A stretch of 59,811 nt of DNA. It comes from Pseudomonadota bacterium (GTDB lineage: Bacteria > Pseudomonadota > Gammaproteobacteria > JAKAQQ01). Each line of letters opens with the position of its first letter. The first letter of the stretch is position 1. A program made the position numbers and the translations under genes. The stretch is taken from NCBI GenBank assembly GCA_021785265.1, contig JAJYFY010000004.1:1-59811 (forward strand), read 5' to 3'. Shown in pieces: positions 29,961-38,015 of this stretch. Below the pieces are notes generated by a model. It saw nothing but the letters and a program-made list of their open reading frames with translations. It did no database searches and was not told where the DNA came from.

Positions 29961-29966
29961 TAGAAT
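29961..29966 (+). promoter_or_regulatory. -10 box (TAGAAT) before cpdA
   Basis: Third occurrence of GTAGAATCC in the window, 30 bases before the cpdA start, which has its own purine-rich ribosome site. No consensus -35 was found. Confidence 0.35.
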
Positions 29967-29995
29967 CCACGAGGACTCAGAGCGAGGAATCCCGG

Positions 29996-30805
29996 GTGCC
30001 CGAGATGCCAGATCTGGATGTGACCCGAGGCCGGGACGGGTCGGAGGCGGGGTGTTTCCATCTGATCCAGATTTCCGACTCCCACCTGACGGCCGACCCG
30101 GACGGCTGGCTCAAGGCCGGGGTCCGGCCGGAGGCCCGCCTGGCCCGGATCTGTTCGGCGCTGGTGGAGGAGGCGACTCCGGACTGTCTCCTCGTGACGG
30201 GGGACCTGGCCCATGACGGCGCTCTGGACAGTTATCGGCGACTGGCACGCCTGTTGGCCGGGACCCCTCTTCCCTGGTACGTTCTGGCCGGCAATCATGA
30301 TGATGAGAGAACCATGCGCGGGTTTTTCGGTGAATCCCTCATGCCCCGGCGTATCCAGCTCGGTCCCTGGCGCATCGTGCTCCTGAATACAGCGTGGCCC
30401 GGTCATGTGGATGGGCGCATCGATTCGCGTGACGGGGTAGCGCTGATGGAAGCGCTCGTCAACGAGCCTCCGGTACCGACACTCGTGGCACTCCACCATC
30501 CCCCCGTGGCGACGGGAACAGCCTGGCTCGATGCGATCGGGCTTGCGGGTGGAGACCAGTGGGCAAAGCAGCTCACGGACACCCCGGTCCGGGGGGTTTT
30601 GTTCGGACACATCCATGCAGCCTTTGAGACGGTCGTGGGCGGGATCCGCTACTATGGAGCTCCGTCGAGCGCGATGCAGTTCGTTCTGGGCCGGCCGGAC
30701 CTCGTGATCGAGACCGCTTGGGGGGGGTGGCGGAGCTATCGGCTCTGGTCCGACGGGCGTATCGACAGTCGGGTTCACCAGATTGAGTTCGAAGAGGGGA
30801 TTTGA
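29996..30805 (+). CDS. cpdA: 3',5'-cyclic AMP phosphodiesterase-like metallophosphoesterase
   Basis: A calcineurin-fold phosphoesterase of 269 residues with all metal-binding motifs: QISDSHL (DxH), VTGDLAHDG (GDxxHD type), AGNHDD (GNHD), and GHIHAAFE (GHxH) near the C-terminus, with LHHPP in between. The layout matches CpdA, which degrades cAMP to AMP and lowers CRP activity. The GTG at 29996 or the ATG at 30005 may start translation. The aldolase-like gene starts 1 base after it, so the two are co-transcribed. Confidence 0.87.
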   Translation: MPEMPDLDVTRGRDGSEAGCFHLIQISDSHLTADPDGWLKAGVRPEARLARICSALVEEATPDCLLVTGDLAHDGALDSYRRLARLLAGTPLPWYVLAGNHDDERTMRGFFGESLMPRRIQLGPWRIVLLNTAWPGHVDGRIDSRDGVALMEALVNEPPVPTLVALHHPPVATGTAWLDAIGLAGGDQWAKQLTDTPVRGVLFGHIHAAFETVVGGIRYYGAPSSAMQFVLGRPDLVIETAWGGWRSYRLWSDGRIDSRVHQIEFEEGI

Positions 30806-30806
30806 G

Positions 30807-31475
30807 ATGCCGGTTCAAGGCCACGCCACCATGACGCCCGGTGACCTCGTGCGGATTTACCGCCGCATGCGGGAATATGGGCTCAACGATCCCCATAGCG
30901 GGAATGCCTCACTCCGTCTTGGGAATCAGGTCTGGATCACCCCGCATGGTGCTTGGGCGGAGGAGTTGACCGACGCGGAACTGGTCCTTTTGGATCTTGA
31001 TTCGGAGATTCCCACCGGTGCTTCCTGGGATACGCCGCTCCATTGTGCAACCTACCGCAAGCAGAAGGCCCACGGGGCCGTGCTGCACGGTCACGGCCTT
31101 TACAGCGTGGCGGTGAGTCTGCTCGGGGGAAGCTCATTCGAACCGCTTGATTTTGAAGGCCGACTCAGTTTTCCCCGCGTGCCGATCGTGGACAGTTCCC
31201 CCGAAACGCCCTTCGAGGATGCAGCCCGGGCGGTATCGGAGGCCTTGCGGGAGCACCCCTTGGCGATTGTGCGTGGCCATGGAGTCTATTCGGCCGCCGC
31301 GAGCCTGGAGGAGGCGTGGCATCATCTCGCTGCCCTGGAGTGGTCGGCCGAACTCGCTTGGCTCCACCAGGAGGTTTCCCCCCGGGCGAGTCGGAAAACG
31401 GCCGGTCGGGACCGGTTGAGGGCGCGGCTCAGCCGACAGAGCGCGAAAAACCCCAGGCGACGACCACGATCATGA
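30807..31475 (+). CDS. Class II aldolase/adducin family protein
   Basis: This 222-residue protein resembles L-fuculose-phosphate aldolase. SGNASLRLGNQVWITPHG (phosphate and substrate loop), HGAVLHGHGLYSVAV (zinc histidines HGH) and IVRGHGVYSAAASLEEAW (third histidine) are intact. The start at 30807 is preceded by GGGGATTTGAG. The last 40 residues are very basic (RASRKTAGRDRLRARLSRQS), longer than usual. The substrate is unknown; the family includes MtnB, AraD and FucA. It is coupled to cpdA and its 3' end overlaps the small membrane-protein gene on the other strand. Confidence 0.85.
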   Translation: MPVQGHATMTPGDLVRIYRRMREYGLNDPHSGNASLRLGNQVWITPHGAWAEELTDAELVLLDLDSEIPTGASWDTPLHCATYRKQKAHGAVLHGHGLYSVAVSLLGGSSFEPLDFEGRLSFPRVPIVDSSPETPFEDAARAVSEALREHPLAIVRGHGVYSAAASLEEAWHHLAALEWSAELAWLHQEVSPRASRKTAGRDRLRARLSRQSAKNPRRRPRS

Positions 31476-31623
31476 TCAGGATATAGATCCGCAGCCCCCA
31501 GAAGACCGCCCGTTGCCAGCCCGTCAAGGGAACTCGTCGTACCGGCGGCAGGGGATCCAGCCAGTGTTCCTGTTCGAGCAGGGTCCGGATTTGCTGGGGA
31601 TCGTATTCGTCGAGTTCTTTCAT
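31429..31623 (-). CDS. Small single-pass membrane protein downstream of the Nramp gene
   Basis: A 64-residue protein with an acidic N-terminus (MKELDEYDPQQIRTLLEQE) and one C-terminal membrane helix (VFWGLRIYILIMIVVVAWGF). It starts 15 bases after the Nramp-like stop on the same strand and overlaps the opposite aldolase gene by 47 bases. It may be an accessory subunit of the transporter, inferred from position only. I recognise no family. Confidence 0.6.
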   Translation of the reverse strand: MKELDEYDPQQIRTLLEQEHWLDPLPPVRRVPLTGWQRAVFWGLRIYILIMIVVVAWGFSRSVG

Positions 31624-31638
31624 GACGGGGGGCCTGGT

Positions 31639-33009
31639 CTAGAGGAGGACGTGGAAGGAGGCGAGACCGTAGAGCGCATTGCACAGGATGAGCAGGGCCA
31701 TAAGGCCGATCGAGAGGGTATTCCGGACGGGTCCGTTGACCTCATCGCCCATGAGTTCCCGATCGTTGAGCAGCATGAGCAGGAACAAGAGGGCAGCCGG
31801 CATGAAGATCGTGGCAACCACCTGGACTGTGAGATTGAGGAAACCGAGCGGGATGCCGTGGAGCATGACTACGCCGGCTGCGATGATCACACTCACGATC
31901 CCGGGCGCGTAGAATCCCCAGGCCTGCTGGGGCCGGGCATTGAGAGAGCGGGGAATGTCAAAGGCCTCTCCGAATGCCCACGAGGTGCTCGCGGTAATCA
32001 CGATCGAGGCGATGAGACCGGCCTCGAGGAGCCCCAGGGCAAACAAGCTCGCGACCCAGGGCCCGACCCGGATCTTGAGGAGGTGGATCATGGTCCCGAT
32101 ACTGAAATGATCGGCCCCAGCCTGTCCGTGGATGTACTGTCCGCTCAAGATGATGAGGGCCATGGCTACGAGAACCATGCCGACGACGCCGATCATGAGG
32201 TCACGCCGTCCGGCGTTGATATCTTTCTCCAGGAGTCCCTTGTCGACCACGCAGGACTGCTGGAAAAACAGCTGCCAGGGTGCGATGGTGGTTCCGATGT
32301 TGGCCGAAAGTAGGATCAGGAAAGCCGGGGCCAGCAATCCGCCCGTCAGGATCCAACCCCCACCCACCAGGCTATGCGCGATGGCCGACCAGTCCGGGTG
32401 CGAGAACAGGGTAATCGGGATGAAAACCAGGTTGAAGGCCGCGATGAGCAGGCTGATCCGCTCCCAGGTCCAGTAACGCAGATACACGAGGCAGAGCACC
32501 ACGAACAGGGCACCCAGTGGAATGGTCAGGCCGTAAGGCCAGCCGAACACCGCGCTCGCGACCCGGATGCCGATGAACTCGGTCATGAGGGTGAGGACAT
32601 TCGCCGCCACGAGATCAAAAAGGGAGAAGGCACCCCAGAAGGGACCGTAGCGCTTCCAGATGAGTTCGGCATGCCCTCGCCGGGTCACGGCACCCAGACG
32701 GATGGTCATTTCCTGGACCAGGTAGGCCACAAAACCCAAGAGGATCATGAGAGGGACGAACAGGCCGATTCCGTACCGGGCCCCGGTCTGCATGTAGGTC
32801 ACGACCCCACCCGCATCATTGTCACCCAGCATGACGAGAATGCCGGGGCCGATCAGGGTGAGTCCCAGGAGTAGGCGGTTCCACAAGGTGGCGCGCCCGT
32901 GTCTCAGCGCGTGGACATGAAGTCGGTCGGCGAGCCTAAGAGAAACGTCCTCGGGGAGCGCGACCGTGTCCGTCACCGAAGATGGCTGTGTCTGGAGGGG
33001 CGCCTTCAC
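31639..33009 (-). CDS. Nramp-related metal-ion transporter with non-canonical metal site
   Basis: The 456-residue protein has about eleven membrane helices. Helix 1 reads GPGILVMLGDNDAGG where classical Mn/Fe Nramps have DPGN, and helix 6 reads IAPWQLFFQQS where they have MPH. This pattern fits the Nramp-related subgroup rather than MntH, so Mn(II)/Fe(II) specificity should not be assumed; Mg or another ion is possible. The GTG start at 33009 follows GGAGGGAAAACG. The open frame continues upstream for 76 codons without family sequence. A small membrane protein follows. Confidence 0.85.
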   Translation of the reverse strand: MKAPLQTQPSSVTDTVALPEDVSLRLADRLHVHALRHGRATLWNRLLLGLTLIGPGILVMLGDNDAGGVVTYMQTGARYGIGLFVPLMILLGFVAYLVQEMTIRLGAVTRRGHAELIWKRYGPFWGAFSLFDLVAANVLTLMTEFIGIRVASAVFGWPYGLTIPLGALFVVLCLVYLRYWTWERISLLIAAFNLVFIPITLFSHPDWSAIAHSLVGGGWILTGGLLAPAFLILLSANIGTTIAPWQLFFQQSCVVDKGLLEKDINAGRRDLMIGVVGMVLVAMALIILSGQYIHGQAGADHFSIGTMIHLLKIRVGPWVASLFALGLLEAGLIASIVITASTSWAFGEAFDIPRSLNARPQQAWGFYAPGIVSVIIAAGVVMLHGIPLGFLNLTVQVVATIFMPAALLFLLMLLNDRELMGDEVNGPVRNTLSIGLMALLILCNALYGLASFHVLL

Positions 33010-33391
33010 CGTTTTCCCTCCGGCGTCTGCGGGGACACGGGTCTTTGAATCCTGGCCGTCATGGCACGTCTCCGGGCACCGCCCCCCACGCCCCCCGCGA
33101 CCCGGCACCCGAGGGTGGAGGCGGGATGGGTTTTGGGGGATTTCCGGATGGCCAAACCGCGCGAACCCCTTGGTGAGGGTCGATCCAATTCTGGCCGAAT
33201 GGCGCGGTTTCGTCTGTCGTGGCTGGTGCGAGTGCACCGCCCACGGTCAGAAGAACCGCTTGCGGGATCGCACCGAACCACTCCGGAGGTGATGAGGGCG
33301 GCTACTGCCCATGGGTCTCCCTAGTGGCCGGGACAGGGGGAATTCTAGTCTCGGTTCGTCGGCTGTCAAGGCCTGAGGGGTTTCTTCCGGC
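33010..33391 (-). other. Long GC-rich leader region upstream of the Nramp-like gene
   Basis: About 380 bases hold no supported gene. On the minus strand, 33320-33290 reads GGGCAGTAGCCGCCC followed by TCATCACC, reminiscent of the 5' part of yybP-ykoY (manganese) riboswitches, but the rest of that motif was not recognised. On the plus strand the same place shows CTACTGCCC as in M-boxes, yet no plus-strand gene follows. The region may be a structured leader; nothing firmer can be said. Confidence 0.3.
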
Positions 33392-34249
33392 CTAGAACTC
33401 GAGACCGAGTCCGGCACCCACGTAGTGGGAATAACCGCCGAGATCCCCCGAGAGCCGCGTGCCTGCCTCGAAATCGATCTCCATGTTGCGGCTGAGCAGG
33501 ATCTGGATTCCCCCATCGGCATCGTAACCGCTGCCTTGTCCCACTCCGGTATGGGTCGCTCCGTAGACCTCGAGGTAAAGTTGCCAGGGTGGCAGGAATT
33601 CCCAAGTCACGACGCCATCGGGATTGAAGCTCGTGTAGCGCCCGCCCCCCAGGTTTGACGGCTCTGTGTCCGACGTAAAGCCGGCCATGAGAGACAGCCC
33701 GACGGTCGAAGAGGGGCTGTAACTCGCGACACCATTGATCGCGACCCCCGTTCCCGCGCTGCCCTGATTAGGGTCCCCGGAGGCGAGAGTCACCAGGCTT
33801 TCTGCCGCGAACTGCCACGCCGATGAGACGTCGAACTCGTGCTTGAGACCGACGACCGAGGCCGTGTAGCCATCGGCCCCAGGAGCGATCACCCGGTTGG
33901 GAGGCAAGAAAACTAGTTCGTTGTCATGCGGCAATCCGATTCGGATTTCCATCTCGGGGGCATTCCAGCCGTGTCCGCTACCGGACGGGTAGAGGGTCGC
34001 ATGGGCAAAACCAGCCTCGATGACCACGTGATCGGGTCGGACCACGCAACTGCTGTCGGCCACGGTGGGTCGATCGAGTACGGCCAGCAAGGCATCGCGT
34101 CCCACGCACGGGTTGGACGAGGAAGCGGGCACGAGAAGCCGTCCGTCAGCGCGGGCCGCCCCCGCCACGACTCCCAGTGCCAGCAAGCAGCCAGCCACCG
34201 ATCGAAAGCCGGGGTGGGGTCGGAATCTCGGTTTTTTTTTACGGTTCAT
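33392..34249 (-). CDS. Putative outer-membrane beta-barrel protein (phenol_MetA_deg-like)
   Basis: A basic N-terminus (NRKKKPRFRPHPGFR) and hydrophobic stretch ending at about residue 34 (AGAARA|DG) form a signal peptide. The remainder is rich in amphipathic beta strands, glycine and aromatic residues and ends in GLGLEF with a C-terminal phenylalanine, the mark of outer-membrane barrels. The repeated strand pattern resembles the MetA-pathway/transporter-like barrel family. It is the third gene after fur and a NiCoT-like permease, so metal passage through the outer membrane is a reasonable guess. Substrate unknown. Confidence 0.65.
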   Translation of the reverse strand: MNRKKKPRFRPHPGFRSVAGCLLALGVVAGAARADGRLLVPASSSNPCVGRDALLAVLDRPTVADSSCVVRPDHVVIEAGFAHATLYPSGSGHGWNAPEMEIRIGLPHDNELVFLPPNRVIAPGADGYTASVVGLKHEFDVSSAWQFAAESLVTLASGDPNQGSAGTGVAINGVASYSPSSTVGLSLMAGFTSDTEPSNLGGGRYTSFNPDGVVTWEFLPPWQLYLEVYGATHTGVGQGSGYDADGGIQILLSRNMEIDFEAGTRLSGDLGGYSHYVGAGLGLEF

Positions 34250-34266
34250 GGTTGCCTCTGCATCTG

Positions 34267-35109
34267 TTACGGGGGTGAAACGGAAGGCTGCAGTCTGCGG
34301 ATCTCGAGGATAAACGATCCCATGCCCACGCCGAGCACCGTGAGGATCACGAGCAGAAACGCGAGTCCCAAGTGGGCCAGATTATGAATCCGGATGCCGG
34401 TTGAGATGGCCAGCTGGCCCGCGGACGGGACCAGGAGGGTCAGGATCCCGGCGCCAACGAAGGCAATACCACCCCACTTGAGGGTGCGCCCCGCCGTGCG
34501 TAGCGCAGCCTTGCGCAAATCCTCGGGCGAGAGCCCGCGACTTGCAGCCCAGCCTCCAAAGCCGGCACCGGCCAGTGCTTGAACGAGCGTGGTCCCGAGG
34601 CCAAACAGGGCCCCCGGCACCCAGCCCCAGGCTGCCGACGGCATGGCAGGGGCCAGCACCGTGTAGATGATGAGCGCGAAGGCACCGAAGCCCCAGCCGG
34701 CGATAAAGCCGTGAACGAGTGGCATCCAGAGTCTGGCCTCCCGGAGTTCGGGTTCGCGCGCACCGCCGGCTATTGAGTGGGGTCGTGGTGTTCGCACAAT
34801 GCGCCACCCCCCCCATAGCATAACCATCCCGACCACGAGCCAGACCCAGGAGTTGGTCCTGGCTGCCATGAAGGAAACCACACCCAGAAAAGCCAGTTCG
34901 CTGGCCAGGGCGCGTTGCAGGGTGAAAGCCAGTGAGAACAGCAGTCCCATGCGCAGACCACGCCGGGTGGAGTAGCCACCGATGGCGTAGCTGAAGGTAA
35001 TGGGCCAGGTATGCTCATCCGGGGTCAGGCCGTGAACGATGCCCAGGACGAAGGCCGTGAGGAGGGCAAGTCCCATGGCCAGATGTCCGGGGTTCCAGAG
35101 ATTCAGCAT
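34267..35109 (-). CDS. NiCoT/UreH-like metal permease
   Basis: A 280-residue membrane protein with about seven or eight helices. Helix I or II carries GIVHGLTPDEHTWP, comparable to the H(x)4DH metal site of nickel/cobalt transporters, and GHLAMG precedes it. Its start overlaps the fur-family gene by 7 bases, so both are translated from one message under a metal-dependent repressor. Import or export of zinc, nickel or cobalt is inferred. It shares the motif layout of the smaller protein at 4403-5053. Confidence 0.68.
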   Translation of the reverse strand: MLNLWNPGHLAMGLALLTAFVLGIVHGLTPDEHTWPITFSYAIGGYSTRRGLRMGLLFSLAFTLQRALASELAFLGVVSFMAARTNSWVWLVVGMVMLWGGWRIVRTPRPHSIAGGAREPELREARLWMPLVHGFIAGWGFGAFALIIYTVLAPAMPSAAWGWVPGALFGLGTTLVQALAGAGFGGWAASRGLSPEDLRKAALRTAGRTLKWGGIAFVGAGILTLLVPSAGQLAISTGIRIHNLAHLGLAFLLVILTVLGVGMGSFILEIRRLQPSVSPP

Positions 35110-35546
35110 GGATTGGAGCTTTTGGCGGGGAGGGCCGGTCTGCTGCGCGAGTGACGGGAGTGTTTCCGGATGCAGCGCGGACAGGTTCCTTCCCAGACCA
35201 TGGAATGGTCGTGGATCCGGTACCCGGTGCGCTCCTCTATCCGCTCATGCAGGGATTGAGCGAGCTTACAGGGCACCGCTTCGAGTGCTCCGCAGAATTG
35301 ACAGAAGAGATGGTCATGGTGATGGCCGGACCACTCGAACCGGACTTTGCCGTCCCTCAGAATGACGGAGTGCCACTGGCCCTGGTCGACGGCCTGGCGG
35401 GCGGAACGGAAAATGGACGAGAAATTGGATCGGACTCCAAGCCGGGCCAGGGCCTGTTGGAGCTCCTCGAGCGTCCAGGCATGCGGCAGGTCATGGGTGC
35501 GCAGGAGGGCGTCGAGCTGGGGCCGGATTTTTGAGGGGCGTGCCAT
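35103..35546 (-). CDS. Fur-family metal-responsive repressor (Zur/Fur-like)
   Basis: A 147-residue protein with an N-terminal winged helix (TLEELQQALARLGVRSNFSS, then IFRSARQAVDQG) and a C-terminal metal domain with GHHHDHLFCQFC (HHHDH plus CxxC) and a second CxxC (CPRC). This is the Fur/Zur layout with a structural zinc site. It heads the operon with the permease and barrel genes. Its promoter is overlapped by a perfect palindrome, so autoregulation is likely. Which metal is sensed cannot be told by eye. Confidence 0.85.
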   Translation of the reverse strand: MARPSKIRPQLDALLRTHDLPHAWTLEELQQALARLGVRSNFSSIFRSARQAVDQGQWHSVILRDGKVRFEWSGHHHDHLFCQFCGALEAVPCKLAQSLHERIEERTGYRIHDHSMVWEGTCPRCIRKHSRHSRSRPALPAKSSNPC

Positions 35547-35552
35547 GGGGGC

Positions 35553-35590
35553 AGGATACGCATTCCCCGACTTAAATGCAAGTAACTTGC
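35553..35590 (-). promoter_or_regulatory. Promoter and palindromic operator of the fur-permease-barrel operon
   Basis: On the minus strand, TTGCAT (35581-35576), a 17-base spacer and TATCCT (35558-35553) form a plausible promoter. GCAAGTAACTTGC (35590-35578), a perfect 6-1-6 palindrome, overlaps the -35. A Fur-family dimer bound there would block transcription. Only 6 bases separate the -10 from the ATG, so the message may be leaderless. Confidence 0.55.
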
Positions 35591-35591
35591 G

Positions 35592-36518
35592 TTATTGGGG
35601 TGGGTCGGGCGTCCGGACGGGTTTTCCGCGCGGATGATCCTTGAAGCGATCATGGCTCCAGAGGTATTGCTCGGGCATCATCCGGATGTACTGCTCGAGA
35701 AGCTGGTGCACGCGTTGGGCATCGGTCACGGGATCGTGGCCCGGGAAATCGGTCAGGGGGGGTTCGATCATGACCCGGAACCCCTCGCGTCCCGGCAGTC
35801 TTCGAACAAAGAACGGGACAACCGGGGCCCCGCTGGCCTCGGCCAGCCGGCTCAATCCCAGATGGGTCGGTGCCGGGTTTCCGAAAAAGGGGACTTGGGC
35901 GCTGTTTTTCCCTGTGTAGCCTTGATCCGTGGCATACCAGACCGGGATATTGTCGGCCAGCGCGTGGAGCAGCATCCGGACATTGTCCCGGGGGATCGCG
36001 ATCCGCGTCCGTCGCCCTCTTCCCTGACGCATGAGGTGATCCAGCACAGGATTGTCCCCGGGTCGATAGAGAGCACCGACCGGGATTTTGCGGCTGATGA
36101 ATCGGGCGCCGATCTCGAGCGCGGTGAAATGGCCAGTGAGCAGAAGCGCACCCCGGCCGCGGGTCAGGGCCCCCTCAAGGTGCTCGAGCCCCTCGATCGC
36201 AACCGGGGGGAGCCGTTCATCGGATCGCCACCAGCCCATGGCCGTTTCGATGAAGCCCCTGCCGAGTGCCCGGAAATGAGCCCGGGCGAGTCGGCGGATC
36301 TCCCGGGGGGTTTCCCCCGGGAAACATCGTCTCAGATTGTCGCGGGTAATCGCCCGTCGCCGTGGCTGAAGGGCCGCATAAAGCAGCCCGAAACAAGCAC
36401 CCGCCGCCGGTTCACAGGCGTAGGGCAACTGACCGGCCGAATACACCAGGGCCGCAGCCGCCCAGAAGGGCCAGTGCCGCGGTTTCCACAAAGCCGGCGG
36501 GGAATGGGCTGCCTTCAA
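35592..36518 (-). CDS. Lipid A biosynthesis acyltransferase (LpxL/HtrB family)
   Basis: About 308 residues. It has an N-terminal membrane anchor (PFWAAAALVYSAGQLPY), catalytic HFTALE (HxxxxE) in LLLTGHFTALEIGARF, the YRPGDNP substrate block, DQGY in YATDQGYTGKN, and EPPLTDFP near the C-terminus. It adds a secondary acyl chain to Kdo-lipid A at the inner membrane. No in-frame ATG suits the family N-terminus; TTG at 36518 is the best guess and has no ribosome site. It is divergent from hldE, and the neighbourhood is LPS-related. Whether it is LpxL, LpxM or LpxP cannot be told. Confidence 0.88.
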   Translation of the reverse strand: MKAAHSPPALWKPRHWPFWAAAALVYSAGQLPYACEPAAGACFGLLYAALQPRRRAITRDNLRRCFPGETPREIRRLARAHFRALGRGFIETAMGWWRSDERLPPVAIEGLEHLEGALTRGRGALLLTGHFTALEIGARFISRKIPVGALYRPGDNPVLDHLMRQGRGRRTRIAIPRDNVRMLLHALADNIPVWYATDQGYTGKNSAQVPFFGNPAPTHLGLSRLAEASGAPVVPFFVRRLPGREGFRVMIEPPLTDFPGHDPVTDAQRVHQLLEQYIRMMPEQYLWSHDRFKDHPRGKPVRTPDPPQ

Positions 36519-36587
36519 CGGTCTGGTGGGTCGAACATGAATCGCATGGTATGATTCCCGGGCATTTTGGCATATTCCCGGACGCCC

Positions 36588-38015
36588 ATGGGGATCGATT
36601 TTTCGAAGACACGTGTGCTCGTCGTGGGCGATGTCATGCTGGATCGCTACTGGACCGGCGAGACCGAACGGATTTCCCCCGAAGCTCCGGTTCCGATCGT
36701 CCGGGTTTCGGAGCGCCATGAACGACCGGGCGGTGCCGCCAACGTGGCGGTCAATCTGGCTAGCCTGGGCTGTGGTGCTGATCTCATCGGCGTGATTGGT
36801 GACGATGAAGACGGGCGGCGGCTCATTGAACTGCTTGAGGAGTCGGGGGTCCGGCAGGAGCTTTTTGTTGACCCGGGTTTTCGGACCATCAGCAAACTGC
36901 GAGTCTTGTCACGGCATCAGCAGTTGGTGCGGCTCGACTTTGAGGAGGCTCCCCGGGGGAGTTGGAATGATGCCTGGGGGTCGAGGCTGACAGACAGGTT
37001 GCAAAGCGCTCAGTTGTTGATCCTTTCGGATTATGGCAAGGGAAGCTTGAACCGGACTTCCGAGTGGATTGAGAAGGCCAAAAAGCAGGGCAAGGGGGTG
37101 ATCGTGGATCCCAAAGGGAGGGATTTCGCGAAATATCGCGGGGCCACGCTTTTGACCCCCAATCGGGCGGAGTTCGAGGCAGTAGCCGGAGTTTGCCCGG
37201 AACAATCCGACCTCGAGTCGCGAGGGCAGCGTCTGCGGGCTGATCTTGCGCTGGACGGCCTGCTCATCACGCTGGGTGAAGAAGGCATGCTCCTCATCGA
37301 GGCCAGTGGCAAGATACTGGCTCTGCCTGCGGAAGCCCACGAAGTGGCCGACGTTACCGGGGCCGGAGATACGGTCGCGGCTACGCTCGGGGCGGTCCTC
37401 GCCGCCGGAGCTGGACTGGAGGAGGCGGCCCGACTCGCGAACCGTGCCGCCGGACTCGTGGTGGCCAAGCTCGGTGCCGCGCAGGTCACGGCCGCCGAAC
37501 TCCTGGAAGCCCCTGCCATCCATCCGGCCTCCTCCGGAGTGGTCGATCAAGAGACCTTGATCCTGCTCGTCCGCGACTTCCGGTCCCGTGGGTTTCGGCT
37601 GGTCATGACCAACGGCTGCTTTGACCTCATCCACGCCGGCCATGTGCGGTACCTGGCCGAGGCGCGTGCTCTCGGCGATGCACTCGTCGTCGCGGTCAAC
37701 TCCGATCGTTCCGTCCGAGCCCTCAAGGGATCAGGACGTCCCGTCATCCCCCTGGAACAGCGTATGGCGGTCCTTGCGGCACTGGGCTCGGTGGACTGGG
37801 TCGTGCCATTCGACGAGGAAACGCCGGAACGGCTGATCTGCCGGCTCCTCCCGGACATCCTGGTCAAAGGAGGAGACTGGAAACCGGAATCCATTGCGGG
37901 GGCGACCTGCGTCGAGCGGGCGGGTGGCTCGGTCAAGGTACTGCCTTATCTCAAGGGCCACTCGACCACCCGCATCATCGAGGCGATCCGGAACTCACGG
38001 GTGGGGGAGGAATGA
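36588..38015 (+). CDS. hldE: Bifunctional heptose 7-phosphate kinase / 1-phosphate adenylyltransferase
   Basis: HldE makes ADP-heptose for the LPS inner core. The N-terminal ribokinase-type domain shows [29 protein letters not shown] and the anion hole [11 protein letters not shown]. The C-terminal cytidylyltransferase-like domain (from about residue 340) has [16 protein letters not shown] (HxGH). At 475 residues this is the usual fused form. The ATG at 36588 ([10 protein letters not shown]) fits the family. It is followed directly by waaA, with a purine-rich site (GGGGGAGG) inside its own end serving waaA. Confidence 0.96.
   Translation: MGIDFSKTRVLVVGDVMLDRYWTGETERISPEAPVPIVRVSERHERPGGAANVAVNLASLGCGADLIGVIGDDEDGRRLIELLEESGVRQELFVDPGFRTISKLRVLSRHQQLVRLDFEEAPRGSWNDAWGSRLTDRLQSAQLLILSDYGKGSLNRTSEWIEKAKKQGKGVIVDPKGRDFAKYRGATLLTPNRAEFEAVAGVCPEQSDLESRGQRLRADLALDGLLITLGEEGMLLIEASGKILALPAEAHEVADVTGAGDTVAATLGAVLAAGAGLEEAARLANRAAGLVVAKLGAAQVTAAELLEAPAIHPASSGVVDQETLILLVRDFRSRGFRLVMTNGCFDLIHAGHVRYLAEARALGDALVVAVNSDRSVRALKGSGRPVIPLEQRMAVLAALGSVDWVVPFDEETPERLICRLLPDILVKGGDWKPESIAGATCVERAGGSVKVLPYLKGHSTTRIIEAIRNSRVGEE

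Noticed and set aside
29885-30778. 894-base upstream extension of the acs reading frame
   Set aside because: It is antisense to cpdA, carries no acyl-CoA synthetase sequence, and the ATG at 29884 has a good ribosome site.
33287-33320. M-box (Mg) riboswitch on the plus strand, CTACTGCCC
   Set aside because: No gene follows on that strand; the Nramp-like gene is on the minus strand. The match is short.
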